Source: Staphylococcus kloosii (GTDB lineage: Bacteria > Bacillota > Bacilli > Staphylococcales > Staphylococcaceae). From it: a stretch of 64,000 bases of DNA. Shown one piece after another: positions 34,265 through 43,195 of this stretch. Position 1 is the stretch's first letter. Every line of letters starts with the position of its first letter. Location: contig NZ_CP027846.1 in the NCBI RefSeq assembly GCF_003019255.1, positions 310,001 to 374,000 on the forward strand, written 5' to 3'. Both the position numbers and the translations under genes were made by a program. The notes below the pieces were generated by a model that saw only the letters and a program-made list of their open reading frames with translations, was not told where the DNA came from and made no database searches.

Positions 34265-34635
34265 ATGGGTTCTCATGATTTTATTAAACTAGATTATTGG
34301 ATTAATAATCTAGATACAGTTAAAAATGATTCCGTGTTCAACAATTTATGTATATTATATTGGTAATCAACTAGTTGGATTTGTTGGTTTATATGAGAGT
34401 TATATTGTTGGTTGTTTTATTAAAGATATTTATCGCTATAGAGGAATAGGAAAAGATTACTTCAAAGGTTAAAAAATGATTATAATATACTTAAGTTGCA
34501 TGTATATAAGAAAAACAAGAGAGTTATTTATTTTTATAAAAAAATCAATTTGAAATAATAGCTAAGGAATTTGAAGAAGAAACTCAAGAATTTGTGTATC
34601 TTTTGAAATGGAATAATAGAAAATCACATAAGTAA
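34265..34635 (+). pseudogene. GNAT acetyltransferase, decayed
   Basis: A GNAT reading can be followed through three frame changes: FIKLDYWINNLDTVKNDSVF, then IYVYYIGNQLVGFVGLYESY and IYRYRGIGK (acetyl-CoA loop RxxGxG), then RLLQRLKNDYNILKLHVYKK, then NQFEIIAKEFEEETQEFVYL. One shift is a lost A in a seven-A run near 34540. The gene cannot make a complete enzyme. Confidence 0.75.
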
Positions 34636-34667
34636 AACTAATTAACTTACTAAAAAGTTAACAAATT

Positions 34668-34705
34668 AAATGCTCTTTCATGCCTAAAAAGCTGAAAGAG
34701 CATTT
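34668..34705. terminator. Hairpin after the GNAT pseudogene
   Basis: AAATGCTCTTTCA (34668-34680) pairs with its complement at 34693-34705. Confidence 0.65.
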
Positions 34706-34821
34706 AGTAGTGAGTAAATGAATGTTAGTTATATATGATGAATTGTATTTTAAAGATAATAAAATATTATACTTTCAAGTTTGTGCGTGATTGGATACTT
34801 CGCTTCGTGTGTATTTATATT

Positions 34822-35649
34822 TTATGGGGTTATTTGCTCTTTTGGTATCAAGTCATAATCAAACATAACTTTTGATTTATTATCTAATATTAGCTCTTTA
34901 TTTAATACTTTAGCTGATTCTTTAGCTTCAGTAACTTTATATATTTTAGATTTTCTGTAATATATGCCATTTTCTTCCACAAAGTGATGGTTTTCTTCAA
35001 CTATTTTATAATTATAGGATATAGGTTTCTCACTATTCAATGTAGCTAGTAATTCTTTATCTCGGCAGTTTAAATTTATTTGGAAGCTTTGATTTGTTGT
35101 GTTTTTAAAGCGATAGTCTACATAATTATAAGCAACAGAAGTACCATTGGCTAACGGAATACGCTTACCAATATCTGAAGCAAGTGCATCAGAGTGAAAA
35201 TGAACTTCAGTAATTTTTAAAGGGCTATGTATAATCAATAAATTAATCGTGTTGGCTAAATTACACAATCCTCCCCCCATACCTGCTTCCACTTTATCAT
35301 TTATGATAACGCGTCCATCTTTGTATCCATTTTTTTGAGTCACTTTACCTACTAATTTCCAAAATGAAAATTCTTCGTTAGGTTTTATTAGTATGCCGTT
35401 TATTTTTGAAGAAGATAAATCAATGTTAAAAGCTTTATTTTCCTGTAAGACTGGATCAATATCTTTACCAGTTTTAATTATTTTAGATTTATGTCTATAA
35501 ACTTCATTAGGTAAAGAATCATTTAAATAACTATTCGAAAAACTGTTTTTTCTTATGAAATCTTTCATATGTCTTCGTATAATTTCTTTTTTTTCAGCTA
35601 CTTTGTACCATATTGGTAAAATTTCGCTTAAACTTTTACGCTTAGTCAT
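34822..35649 (-). CDS. VanW-domain protein
   Basis: About 275 residues from MTKRKSLSEILPIWYKV. VanW signature NEEFSFWKLVGKVTQKNGY and GMGGGLCNLANTINLL. VanW proteins accompany some vanB clusters but are widespread with unknown function; no van genes are near. No signal peptide is obvious. The ATG at 35649 lies inside the end of the upstream HAD gene, an eight-base overlap, with GGAGGTG in front, so the two are translated together. This coupling suggests a shared pathway. Confidence 0.82.
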   Translation of the reverse strand: MTKRKSLSEILPIWYKVAEKKEIIRRHMKDFIRKNSFSNSYLNDSLPNEVYRHKSKIIKTGKDIDPVLQENKAFNIDLSSSKINGILIKPNEEFSFWKLVGKVTQKNGYKDGRVIINDKVEAGMGGGLCNLANTINLLIIHSPLKITEVHFHSDALASDIGKRIPLANGTSVAYNYVDYRFKNTTNQSFQINLNCRDKELLATLNSEKPISYNYKIVEENHHFVEENGIYYRKSKIYKVTEAKESAKVLNKELILDNKSKVMFDYDLIPKEQITP

Positions 35650-36190
35650 TATAATGCACCTCCAATTTCTCAATTTTCGCGTTTCTTTTGAAAATCCGTT
35701 TTGTTATGAAGAAAACACACAAAATAGCTTTTTCAACTCTTCTTTTTTTTCCTATTTTTATTTCATTCTCATGTAATAAATATTTAACTAGTATATTATC
35801 AATTTTTGTTAAATTAGCTCCGAGTATATCAGTGAATATTTGATCTCCTATTAATAAAACTTCAGTTTTTTCAACTTCTAATCTTTCAACAGCTTTAATA
35901 TATCCATTTTTATTTGGCTTATTTGCTTCATCTATAAATGCAGTTTTTATATTTTTATTAAAACTTTCAATTCGGCTTGCACTATTATTTGATAAAAATA
36001 TTGTTCTAAATCCAATGTTATGTATTTTTTCAAACAATTCATCGATTTCTTTTGTTGAATCTAAACCATGGGGAACTAGTGTACTATCAATATCAAAAAT
36101 TAATCCTCTGTAACCAAGTTCGTATACTTTATTAAAATCTATATCAAAAACATTTCTTATATATAGATTCGGAAATAAATTATTAATCAT
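35642..36190 (-). CDS. YqeG-like HAD-superfamily phosphatase
   Basis: 182 residues. HAD motif I is GLIFDIDSTLVPHG (DxDST, typical of the YqeG/IIIA subfamily), motif II TIFLSNN, motif III Lys in ANKPNKNGY and motif IV LLIGDQIFTDILGAN. Members hydrolyse phosphate esters such as phosphatidylglycerophosphate. A second, non-essential-looking copy of this type coupled to a VanW gene is unusual; the natural substrate cannot be read from sequence. Confidence 0.85.
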   Translation of the reverse strand: MINNLFPNLYIRNVFDIDFNKVYELGYRGLIFDIDSTLVPHGLDSTKEIDELFEKIHNIGFRTIFLSNNSASRIESFNKNIKTAFIDEANKPNKNGYIKAVERLEVEKTEVLLIGDQIFTDILGANLTKIDNILVKYLLHENEIKIGKKRRVEKAILCVFFITKRIFKRNAKIEKLEVHYND

Positions 36191-36329
36191 TTTAACGCTA
36201 CACCTCCTTTTTTATAGCAAATTTTAATTATTAATATTTTTATTGTATTGTATTGTGTTGCGTTAAAGTGTAAACTACCTATTAACTTAAGTCAAATTAA
36301 GGTTTGAATATATAAGGGGGAGTATTTTT

Positions 36330-36989
36330 ATGAATTCTGAACTTGTTGTGATGCTAACTTATAACGATTTCACAGTTGAAAATGCATTTGAAGTATTTGA
36401 AGAATGTAAAAATTCAAAAGCTAAGTATTGGGGATTTAAAGATAAAGGAATCGAATTAGAAGAAATGATATCGTTGTTTGATTATATGAAACAATGCAAT
36501 AAAACTACTGTTTTAGAAATAGTTGAATATGAAGAAAAGAAATGCTTAGAAGGCGCATATTTAGCGAAAATCTGCAAATGTGATATTTTAATGGGCACTA
36601 ATTTTTATCACTCAGTGAATGATTATTGTAAAAAACATAATATAAAATATATGCCTTTTGCCGGTAACATATGTGATAGACCGTCTATACTTCATGGCGA
36701 AATTGAGGAAATTATTAAAGAAGCCAATGATTATCTAGATGCTGGAATTCATGGAATTGATTTGCTTGGATATCGTTATGTAGGAAATCCAACAGAACTA
36801 ATCGCTGAAGTTGTAGCAAATATAGATGTTCCAGTTTGTGTTGCTGGGAGTATAGATTCTTATGAGAAACTGGATTTCATAAAAACTGTGTCACCATGGG
36901 GTTTCACAATTGGTAGCGCATTTTTCGATGGTGAATTTGATGGCACTTTTTCAGAACAAATTGAGAAGGTATATAATTATATAAATTAG
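36330..36989 (+). CDS. TIM-barrel protein with a phosphate-binding end
   Basis: 219 residues, alternating strands and helices. The end VPVCVAGSIDSYEKLDFIK and PWGFTIGSAFFDGEF resembles the standard phosphate-binding loops of HisA/HisF, NanE and KGPDC-like barrels. Early acidic and Lys positions (WGFKDKGIELEEM, EIVEYEEKKCLEG) could form the active site. No specific enzyme recognised. A GGGGGAG ribosome site precedes the ATG. It is transcribed alone, divergent from the HAD/VanW pair. Confidence 0.65.
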   Translation: MNSELVVMLTYNDFTVENAFEVFEECKNSKAKYWGFKDKGIELEEMISLFDYMKQCNKTTVLEIVEYEEKKCLEGAYLAKICKCDILMGTNFYHSVNDYCKKHNIKYMPFAGNICDRPSILHGEIEEIIKEANDYLDAGIHGIDLLGYRYVGNPTELIAEVVANIDVPVCVAGSIDSYEKLDFIKTVSPWGFTIGSAFFDGEFDGTFSEQIEKVYNYIN

Positions 36990-37165
36990 TGATGCTAGGA
37001 TATTAAGGTATTTAAATTATTTTTAAATTATATTAATAGTAAGAACTATTTAAAAAATTAGTTGTCAGAAAACTTTTTCTTATTTCATATTTACATATTA
37101 TAACGATAGGCGTAGATTGTTATGTGTAAGAAGTAATAATGTGTGGAAGAAAGGAAAGTTTCAAA

Positions 37166-38584
37166 ATGCAAAATTCAATAAAATACCGTAAATTTATTTT
37201 ACCCCTAATTATCGGTATAATCATTTGTGCACTTACGCCTATTAAACCGGATGCATTGAGTACACAAGCTTGGTTAATGTTTGCTATATTTGTCACAACT
37301 ATTGTTGCTTGTATTACGCAGCCTATGCCTATTGGTGCTGTATCTATACTAGGTTTTACAGCAATGGTTTTAACTGGCGTAACGGACATAAAAACTGCAG
37401 TAGCAGGATTTGGAAATAACAGTATTTGGCTTATTGCGATAGCCTTTTTTATTTCTAGAGGTTTCGTCAAAACAGGTTTAGGTCGCCGTATTGCACTACA
37501 ATTTGTAAAGCTCTTTGGTAAAAAAACTTTAGGCTTGGCCTATTCACTTGTCGGCGTTGATCTTATACTTGCACCTGCTACTCCTAGTAATACCGCACGT
37601 GCAGGTGGCATCATGTTCCCAATTATCAAATCTTTATCGGAATCATTTGATTCAAATCCGAAACAAGGCACAGAGCGTAAAATGGGTGCTTTTCTTATAT
37701 TTACTGAATTCCAAGGTAATTTAATTACTGCTGCAATGTTCTTAACAGCGATGGCAGGTAATCCTTTGGCACAAAACCTTGCAGAAAGCACTGCCCATAT
37801 AAATATTACGTGGATGGATTGGTTTTTAGCCGCTTTAGTACCTGGATTAGTATCACTGATTGTCGTACCGTACATCATTTATAAAATTTATCCCCCAAGT
37901 GTTAAAGAAACACCTAACGCTAAACATTGGGCTAATAATGAATTATCTAAGATGGGAAATATTTCAACTTCAGAAAAATTCATGATTGTTATTTTTATTA
38001 TCTCATTAGCCTTATGGGTACTAGGTAGCCTTATTCACATTGATGCTACTTTAACAGCATTTATTGCATTAGCGTTATTATTGTTAACAGGTGTACTTGA
38101 ATGGAAAGATATTTTGAACGAGACAGGTGCATGGAATACATTAGTATGGTTCTCAGTACTTGTTCTAATGGCAGATAGATTAAATAAATTAGGATTTATT
38201 CCATGGTTAAGTAAACTCATAGCAACAAGTTTAGGTAACTTCAATTGGCCAATAGTGCTCATTATTCTTATCGTATTTTACTTTTATTCACACTATTTAT
38301 TTGCGAGCTCAACAGCACATGTTAGCGCGATGTATGCCGCTTTATTAGGCGTAGCAGTTGCTGCAGGTGCACCACCATTATACAGTGCACTCATGTTAGG
38401 TTTCTTCGGTAACTTGCTAGCTTCAACAACACATTACAGTAGTGGCCCAGCGCCAATATTATATTCAGCAGGCTATATCACCCAAAAACGTTGGTGGACT
38501 ATGAATTTCATTTTAGGTATCGTCTATTTCATTATTTGGATTGGTTTAGGCTCAGTTTGGATGAAATTAATCGGTATTTTATAA
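37166..38584 (+). CDS. DASS (SLC13-type) anion:sodium symporter or antiporter
   Basis: About 472 residues, 12 or more helices. Family motifs include ATPSNTARAGGIMFPI (SNT motif) and a second SSTAHVSAMYAALLGVA region, matching the CitT/YflS/SodiT1 branch that carries di- or tricarboxylates such as malate, oxoglutarate or citrate. The ATG at 37166 with AAAGGAAAG upstream is preferred over an ATG nine codons earlier. Single-gene unit with a terminator about 38802-38832. Confidence 0.87.
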   Translation: MQNSIKYRKFILPLIIGIIICALTPIKPDALSTQAWLMFAIFVTTIVACITQPMPIGAVSILGFTAMVLTGVTDIKTAVAGFGNNSIWLIAIAFFISRGFVKTGLGRRIALQFVKLFGKKTLGLAYSLVGVDLILAPATPSNTARAGGIMFPIIKSLSESFDSNPKQGTERKMGAFLIFTEFQGNLITAAMFLTAMAGNPLAQNLAESTAHINITWMDWFLAALVPGLVSLIVVPYIIYKIYPPSVKETPNAKHWANNELSKMGNISTSEKFMIVIFIISLALWVLGSLIHIDATLTAFIALALLLLTGVLEWKDILNETGAWNTLVWFSVLVLMADRLNKLGFIPWLSKLIATSLGNFNWPIVLIILIVFYFYSHYLFASSTAHVSAMYAALLGVAVAAGAPPLYSALMLGFFGNLLASTTHYSSGPAPILYSAGYITQKRWWTMNFILGIVYFIIWIGLGSVWMKLIGIL

Positions 38585-39084
38585 AGTTAAGTGTAGTAAC
38601 GATGGGCCATTCACCTTTGCTTCTATCTGATAATTGTTGAATTGATGTTGTGACCTTCATATGTTTATAGGTATATAGAGAAAAGTTTTAGAAGTTGAAG
38701 AGACAGTCATATTTTTATTGCCTAAAAATTTAAAAGAACAAGAATTTTTGGCTAAATTATAACTTGGTCAGAGATTTGATTATAAATATAAATGAGATTG
38801 AGAGAATAGTATAATTACTGTTCTCTTTTTTTATTGTATAGACTACCAATGTGATTCATTGATTTTAGCGATACATCTATACTTCTTTACATTTTTTTAC
38901 CTACAGTATCGTAAAATTGAATTTCACCATTAGATGTTACTTTAAAACTCGTTTTCTCAAAACTCTCCACACTACTCACTACTAAGTCATATAAATTGAC
39001 GTTGCTAAACACCAAGTCTATTATTGTCCAAGAAGAATACTAATGAAGGTATTCTATCTGGTTTTTTAATGGAGGAAATAATAT
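38585..39084. other. Intergenic stretch: terminator and a possible coding remnant
   Basis: A terminator near 38802-38832 (AGAGAATAGTAT, loop, ACTGTTCTCT, T run). On the minus strand, 38887-39033, a frame without start reads WTIIDLVFSNVNLYDLVVSS and ends GEIQFYDTVGKKM; it looks like the tail of a decayed protein but no family was recognised. Confidence 0.45.
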
Positions 39085-40125
39085 ATGTTAAATGTAAAAG
39101 CTAGAGCGGTAAATAGTCCGGATTCTGATTTTTATGCTACAGAAATAACAAGACGAGATCTTGATAAAAATGATATTTTGATTGAAATTAAATATGCAGG
39201 TATATGTCATTCAGATATTCATACTGCACACGGAGAGTGGGGCCCAGTTCACTATCCATTAGTACCGGGTCATGAAATTGCTGGTATTGTTAAAGAAGTC
39301 GGTTCAGATGTTAGTAAATATCAAGTAGATGACCGTGTTGGTGTTGGTTGTATGGTAGACTCATGCGGTGAATGTGAACATTGTAAAAACGGTGAAGAGC
39401 AGTATTGTACAAAAGGTATGGTTGGTACATATGCCGGTACGGATAGATATGGCGAACCAACTCAAGGTGGCTACTCAACACATATCGTTGTACATGAAGA
39501 TTTTGTGCTACGTATTCCTGATAATATTAGTTTAGATGCGGCTGCACCTTTACTATGTGCTGGTATTACGACATATTCACCTTTAAATCACTGGAAAGCA
39601 TACGAAGGTAAAAACGTTGCTATTATTGGTATGGGTGGACTTGGTCACATGGCTGTTCAAATTGCACATGCTATGGGAGCTGAAGTAACTGTATTATCAA
39701 GAACATTAAGCAAAAAAGAAGATGGCTTGAAATTAGGTGCTTCTAATTATTATGCAACAAGCGATGAATCAACATTCGAACAACTTACGAATTCATTTGA
39801 TTTAATTATTAATACAGTAAGTGCTAATTTACCTTTAGATGACTATCTTAAATTATTAAGATTAGACGGTACACTTGTGAACGTTGGCGCACCAGCGGAA
39901 CCCGTGTCATTACGTGTAGCTAGTCTTATAGGTCATCGTAGATCATTCGCAGGTTCAGCGATTGGTGGCATAAGAGAAACTCAAGAAATGTTAGATTTCT
40001 GTTCAGAACACAATATTAAACCACAAATTGAACTAATTTCTGCAGATCAAATTGATGAAGCGTATGAAAGAGTACTATCTTCAGACGTTAAATATCGTTT
40101 CGTTATTGATACAAGTACAATGTAA
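39085..40125 (+). CDS. NAD(P)-dependent zinc alcohol dehydrogenase (CAD/YahK-like)
   Basis: 346 residues. Zinc motif AGICHSDIHTAHGEWG (Cys around 41), VPGHEIAG, structural-zinc cysteines CGECEHCKNGEEQYC, and Rossmann motif GMGGLGHMAVQIAHA. The long MVGTYAGTDRYGEPTQGGYS segment is typical of the cinnamyl-alcohol-dehydrogenase branch that reduces aldehydes with NADPH. RBS GGAGG precedes the ATG. A separate subfamily from the polyol dehydrogenase at the left of the window. Confidence 0.9.
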   Translation: MLNVKARAVNSPDSDFYATEITRRDLDKNDILIEIKYAGICHSDIHTAHGEWGPVHYPLVPGHEIAGIVKEVGSDVSKYQVDDRVGVGCMVDSCGECEHCKNGEEQYCTKGMVGTYAGTDRYGEPTQGGYSTHIVVHEDFVLRIPDNISLDAAAPLLCAGITTYSPLNHWKAYEGKNVAIIGMGGLGHMAVQIAHAMGAEVTVLSRTLSKKEDGLKLGASNYYATSDESTFEQLTNSFDLIINTVSANLPLDDYLKLLRLDGTLVNVGAPAEPVSLRVASLIGHRRSFAGSAIGGIRETQEMLDFCSEHNIKPQIELISADQIDEAYERVLSSDVKYRFVIDTSTM

Positions 40126-40189
40126 TATAAAAAGTGGAAGCTGAGCAAAAGCTCATTTGTATAAAAAAGATTTTTTAGTTTCGCTTTGG

Positions 40190-40252
40190 CAAAGATGACT
40201 AGAATTGAAAAAGCTCAATACAAGGCATTTTCAACCCATTCATATACTGTCA
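40190..40252 (-). repeat. Dispersed intergenic repeat, copy B
   Basis: Read on the minus strand it contains TTGAAAATGCCTTGTATTGA, then GCTTTTTCAATTCTAGTCAT, matching copies A and C. It lies between the adh stop and a strong terminator. Confidence 0.6.
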
Positions 40253-40262
40253 TATATAACCA

Positions 40263-40301
40263 AAAATCCCCTGTTAACCATAATGTTAGCAGGGGATTTT
40301 C
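40263..40301. terminator. Bidirectional terminator between adh and dus
   Basis: AAAATCCCCTG...CAGGGGATTTT hairpin with inner TAAC/GTTA pairing and A/T tracts on both sides. Confidence 0.85.
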
Positions 40302-40350
40302 ATGCGATAAAATATAAAGAATAATTTCTAATTTTTCACTTTAACTTATA

Positions 40351-41331
40351 TTAAGATATGACACTATCTTCCATTTGAGCTTCGAAGTCATCGATTAATC
40401 CGCGTGCTTGGTCTGTCGTTTCCGTGCTCATCAATTTATGACGTAGCTCGCTAGCCCCTCTGATGCCACGTACATAGATTTTAAAGAATCTGCGTAGGCT
40501 TTTGAATTGTCGTGTTTCTTCTTTTGAATATTTATTGAACAGTGTTAGATGTAATCTTAATAAATCTAATAGTTCTTTGCTCGTATGTTCGCGTGGTTCT
40601 TTTTCGAAAGCGAAAGGATTATTAAAAATGCCTCTGCCAATCATCACGCCGTCTATACCATATTTTTCTGCAAGTTCGAGACCTACTTGTCTGTCTGGAA
40701 TATCACCGTTAATCGTTAATAATGTATCTGGTGCAACCTCGTCGCGTAATTTTTTAACGGCTTCGATTAATTCCCAGTGTGCATCTACTTTACTCATCTC
40801 TTTACGTGTACGTAGATGGATAGATAAGTTGGCAATATCTTGTTCAAAGACGTGTCTTAACCAGTCTTTCCACTCGTCGATTTCATAATAACCAAGACGT
40901 GTTTTAACGCTTACCGGTAGACCACCTGCTTTAGCTGCTTGAATAATTTCGGCCGCAGTTTCAGGTCGTAGAATCAAACCTGACCCTTTACCTTTCTTTG
41001 CAACATTGTCTACGGGACAGCCCATATTTAAATCAATACCTTTAAAGCCCATATCAGCCAAACCAATACTCATTTCTCGAAAATGATCTGGTTTATCGCC
41101 CCAAATATGAGCGACCATTGGCTGCTCATCTTCACTAAATGTTAAGCGTCCACGAACACTGTGTATGCCTTCGGGATGACAAAAGCTTTCAGTGTTAGTA
41201 AATTCAGTGAAAAATACATCAGGTCGCGCTGCTTCACTGACTACATGACGAAAAACGATATCCGTAACGTCTTCCATAGGTGCCAAAACAAAAAAAGGAC
41301 GTGGTAACTCACTCCAAAAATTTTCTTTCAT
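40351..41331 (-). CDS. dus: tRNA-dihydrouridine synthase
   Basis: 326 residues. FMN TIM barrel starting FFVLAPMEDVTDIVFRHVV, the catalytic cysteine in GIDLNMGCPVDNVAKKGKGS, substrate segment SVKTRLGYYEI, and phosphate site TINGDIPDRQ ... GVMIGRGIFNNPF. It reduces specific uridines in tRNA using NADPH. It is monocistronic with a hairpin terminator shared with adh. Which uridine it modifies is not readable here. Confidence 0.93.
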   Translation of the reverse strand: MKENFWSELPRPFFVLAPMEDVTDIVFRHVVSEAARPDVFFTEFTNTESFCHPEGIHSVRGRLTFSEDEQPMVAHIWGDKPDHFREMSIGLADMGFKGIDLNMGCPVDNVAKKGKGSGLILRPETAAEIIQAAKAGGLPVSVKTRLGYYEIDEWKDWLRHVFEQDIANLSIHLRTRKEMSKVDAHWELIEAVKKLRDEVAPDTLLTINGDIPDRQVGLELAEKYGIDGVMIGRGIFNNPFAFEKEPREHTSKELLDLLRLHLTLFNKYSKEETRQFKSLRRFFKIYVRGIRGASELRHKLMSTETTDQARGLIDDFEAQMEDSVIS

Positions 41332-41535
41332 AATATATTTAAACCTTCTTATTTATTAGTATAATCGAATTTTTATCCATGATGATATTACCACAAATCG
41401 TACACTTATACAAAAGGAATTTGTCTAGTTATGACCTATGCCAAGGGGTGTCTTAAGGTAGTCTAAAATATAGATGGAGGCTAGTGCTTTCAACAATGAA
41501 GAAGTGGAATGAATTATATTGACATTAACTCAAGG

Positions 41536-41554
41536 TGTAACTATAATGGTTACA
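41536..41554 (+). promoter_or_regulatory. Probable autoregulatory site of the Rrf2 gene
   Basis: TGTAAC-n7-GTTACA dyad about 14 bases before the start codon, sharing half-sites with 42017-42041. Confidence 0.6.
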
Positions 41555-41567
41555 TGAGGTGGTTGTT

Positions 41568-41996
41568 TTGAAAATTAGCAGTCGTTTTACGGTAGCTGTT
41601 CATATTTTAGCTTTGATTAAAGTAGAAAGAGAATATACTTTAACGTCAAATCAAATAGCAAATAGTGTGAACACGAATCCGGTAGTAATACGCAGATTGA
41701 TGGGAAAACTTAAAGATGCTGGTTATATTGAAGTGTCTCGAGGCAACTCAGGTGTTAGACTTTTAAAACCTTTAGATGAAATTACGTTGTTTGACGTATA
41801 CAATGCTGTAGAAGTTGTTGAAAAAGGGCGTCTATTTCAAATACATGAGGATACTAATATTAATTGTACAGTAGGTGCAAACATTCAAGTTGTGTTGGAA
41901 GTCATTTTAGAAAATGCGCAAGAAGCAATGGAGTCAGTATTGAAAAATGTAACTTTACAAAATATAGTGGATAAAATATTAGTGAATAACGGATAA
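41568..41996 (+). CDS. Rrf2-family transcriptional regulator (YwnA-like)
   Basis: 142 residues from TTG at 41568 (KISSRFTVAVHILALI), behind GAGGTGG. Winged-helix region YTLTSNQIANSVNTNPVVIR and RLMGKLKDAGYIEVSRGNSG; dimer helix at the end. It has only one cysteine (NCTVGAN), not the three-Cys cluster of iron-sulfur Rrf2 sensors. It is followed by an NAD(P)-binding protein, the same gene pair as ywnA-ywnB. Matching TGTAA/TTACA sites precede both genes, so it probably represses both. Confidence 0.88.
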   Translation: MKISSRFTVAVHILALIKVEREYTLTSNQIANSVNTNPVVIRRLMGKLKDAGYIEVSRGNSGVRLLKPLDEITLFDVYNAVEVVEKGRLFQIHEDTNINCTVGANIQVVLEVILENAQEAMESVLKNVTLQNIVDKILVNNG

Positions 41997-42016
41997 ACTT
42001 ATCCGTGTGCCTATGA

Positions 42017-42041
42017 TGTAACTGTAACTATTACAATTACA
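42017..42041 (+). promoter_or_regulatory. Nested palindromic operator for the Rrf2 regulator
   Basis: Two direct TGTAA half-sites followed by two TTACA half-sites, spaced C, CTA and A, making one dyad inside another. Lies in the 182-base gap between the Rrf2 gene and its partner. Confidence 0.7.
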
Positions 42042-42178
42042 ACTAAAATATTTACTTAATTATATTAAAACAATATCAACCCCCTTAATAATCCTTATTG
42101 AAAGGAGTTACTGTTTTACCTCAATTAGCGGTAATTTTAAATTTGCAATAATTATAAATAATTAGGAGGATTTTATTT

Positions 42179-42817
42179 ATGAAAATTGGAATAATTGGAG
42201 CAAGTGGTAAAGTTGGTAATCTAGTATTAAGAGAAGCAATTGAAAGAGGACATGACGTAACAGCAATTGTTAGAAATGCATCGAAAATATCAGATAGTAA
42301 TGTTAAAGTAATAGAAAAAGAAATATATGATATAACTTCAGATGACTTAAAAGATTTGGATGTAGTCGTTAACGCCTTTGGTGCACCACTTGGTGAAGAA
42401 GAAGCACATGTAAAAGCTGGCCGTGCATTAATTGAAGCATTAAAAGGTACAAATACAAGAGTAATCGTTGTGGGTGGCGCAGGTAGTTTATATGTTGACG
42501 AAGCACAAACAACGATATTGATGGATACACCTGAATTTCCTGAAGCGTTCGCACCAACTGCTAAAGGTCAAGGTAGAAATTTACAAGATTTAAAAGCTAC
42601 ACAAGATATAACTTGGACATTCGTAAGCCCATCTGCCGATTTTAATGCTGAAGGTGAAAGAACAGGAAGCTATCAATCAGGCAAAGATAATTTATTAGTT
42701 AATACTAATGGCAATAGTTACATTAGCTATGCTGATTTTGCGATAGCATTAGTAGATGAGATAGAAAATCCACAACATATAAATGAACGTTTTACAGTAG
42801 TTGGAGAAGAAAAGTAA
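42179..42817 (+). CDS. NAD(P)-binding oxidoreductase (YwnB/NmrA-like)
   Basis: 212 residues with an atypical short-chain dehydrogenase fold: MKIGIIGASGKVGNLVLREA (GASGxxG nucleotide loop), VVNAFGAP, RVIVVGGAGSLYVDE and TWTFVSPSADF. It lacks the classical Tyr-x3-Lys pair, as in NmrA/YwnB-like quinone or flavin reductases. A strong TTAGGAGGA site precedes the ATG. Expected to be derepressed through the Rrf2 regulator just upstream, perhaps by quinone or disulfide stress. Confidence 0.88.
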   Translation: MKIGIIGASGKVGNLVLREAIERGHDVTAIVRNASKISDSNVKVIEKEIYDITSDDLKDLDVVVNAFGAPLGEEEAHVKAGRALIEALKGTNTRVIVVGGAGSLYVDEAQTTILMDTPEFPEAFAPTAKGQGRNLQDLKATQDITWTFVSPSADFNAEGERTGSYQSGKDNLLVNTNGNSYISYADFAIALVDEIENPQHINERFTVVGEEK

Positions 42818-43195
42818 AATAATAATCATTTTTTTATATAGTAACGTTGAAAGTAAATCATTCAACTTTAGAGAATTTAGCAGAAATTAAGTTTTCCTAA
42901 AAATTGAGAGATTTACTATCATAAGGTGGTATCAAACCCGCTAAAATTTAAAAGTAAATTAATCTAGAATAATTTAAAAGCATTAAGGCATGTTCTGAAA
43001 TAGGAACTGTCTTCTAACTTACGTTTAAGAAGCGCATAAGTTAAACGAAAATGACCATGTCCGTGGCAAAATTGTATTAATTAACAATTCTTAATAAACT
43101 AAAAACAAGCATACCACTTTATTTCCTGGGAAATTAGTTAAGTGGTATGCTTGTTTATTTTGTATATAGGGTTTGGGAATTTCTACTGTGCAATA
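42818..43195. other. Intergenic stretch: terminator and a possible remnant
   Basis: A hairpin, AAACAAGCATACCACT (43103-43118) with complement at 43141-43156, terminates brnQ. On the minus strand near 42970-43085 a stop-free run reads HGHFRLTYALLKRKLEDSSY and FRTCLNAFKLF; it may be decayed coding sequence, family unknown. Confidence 0.5.

Noticed and set aside
34822..35649. VanW and the VanY-like gene as part of a vancomycin-resistance cluster
   Set aside because: No vanR/S/H/A/X-type genes nearby; both families occur widely without resistance.
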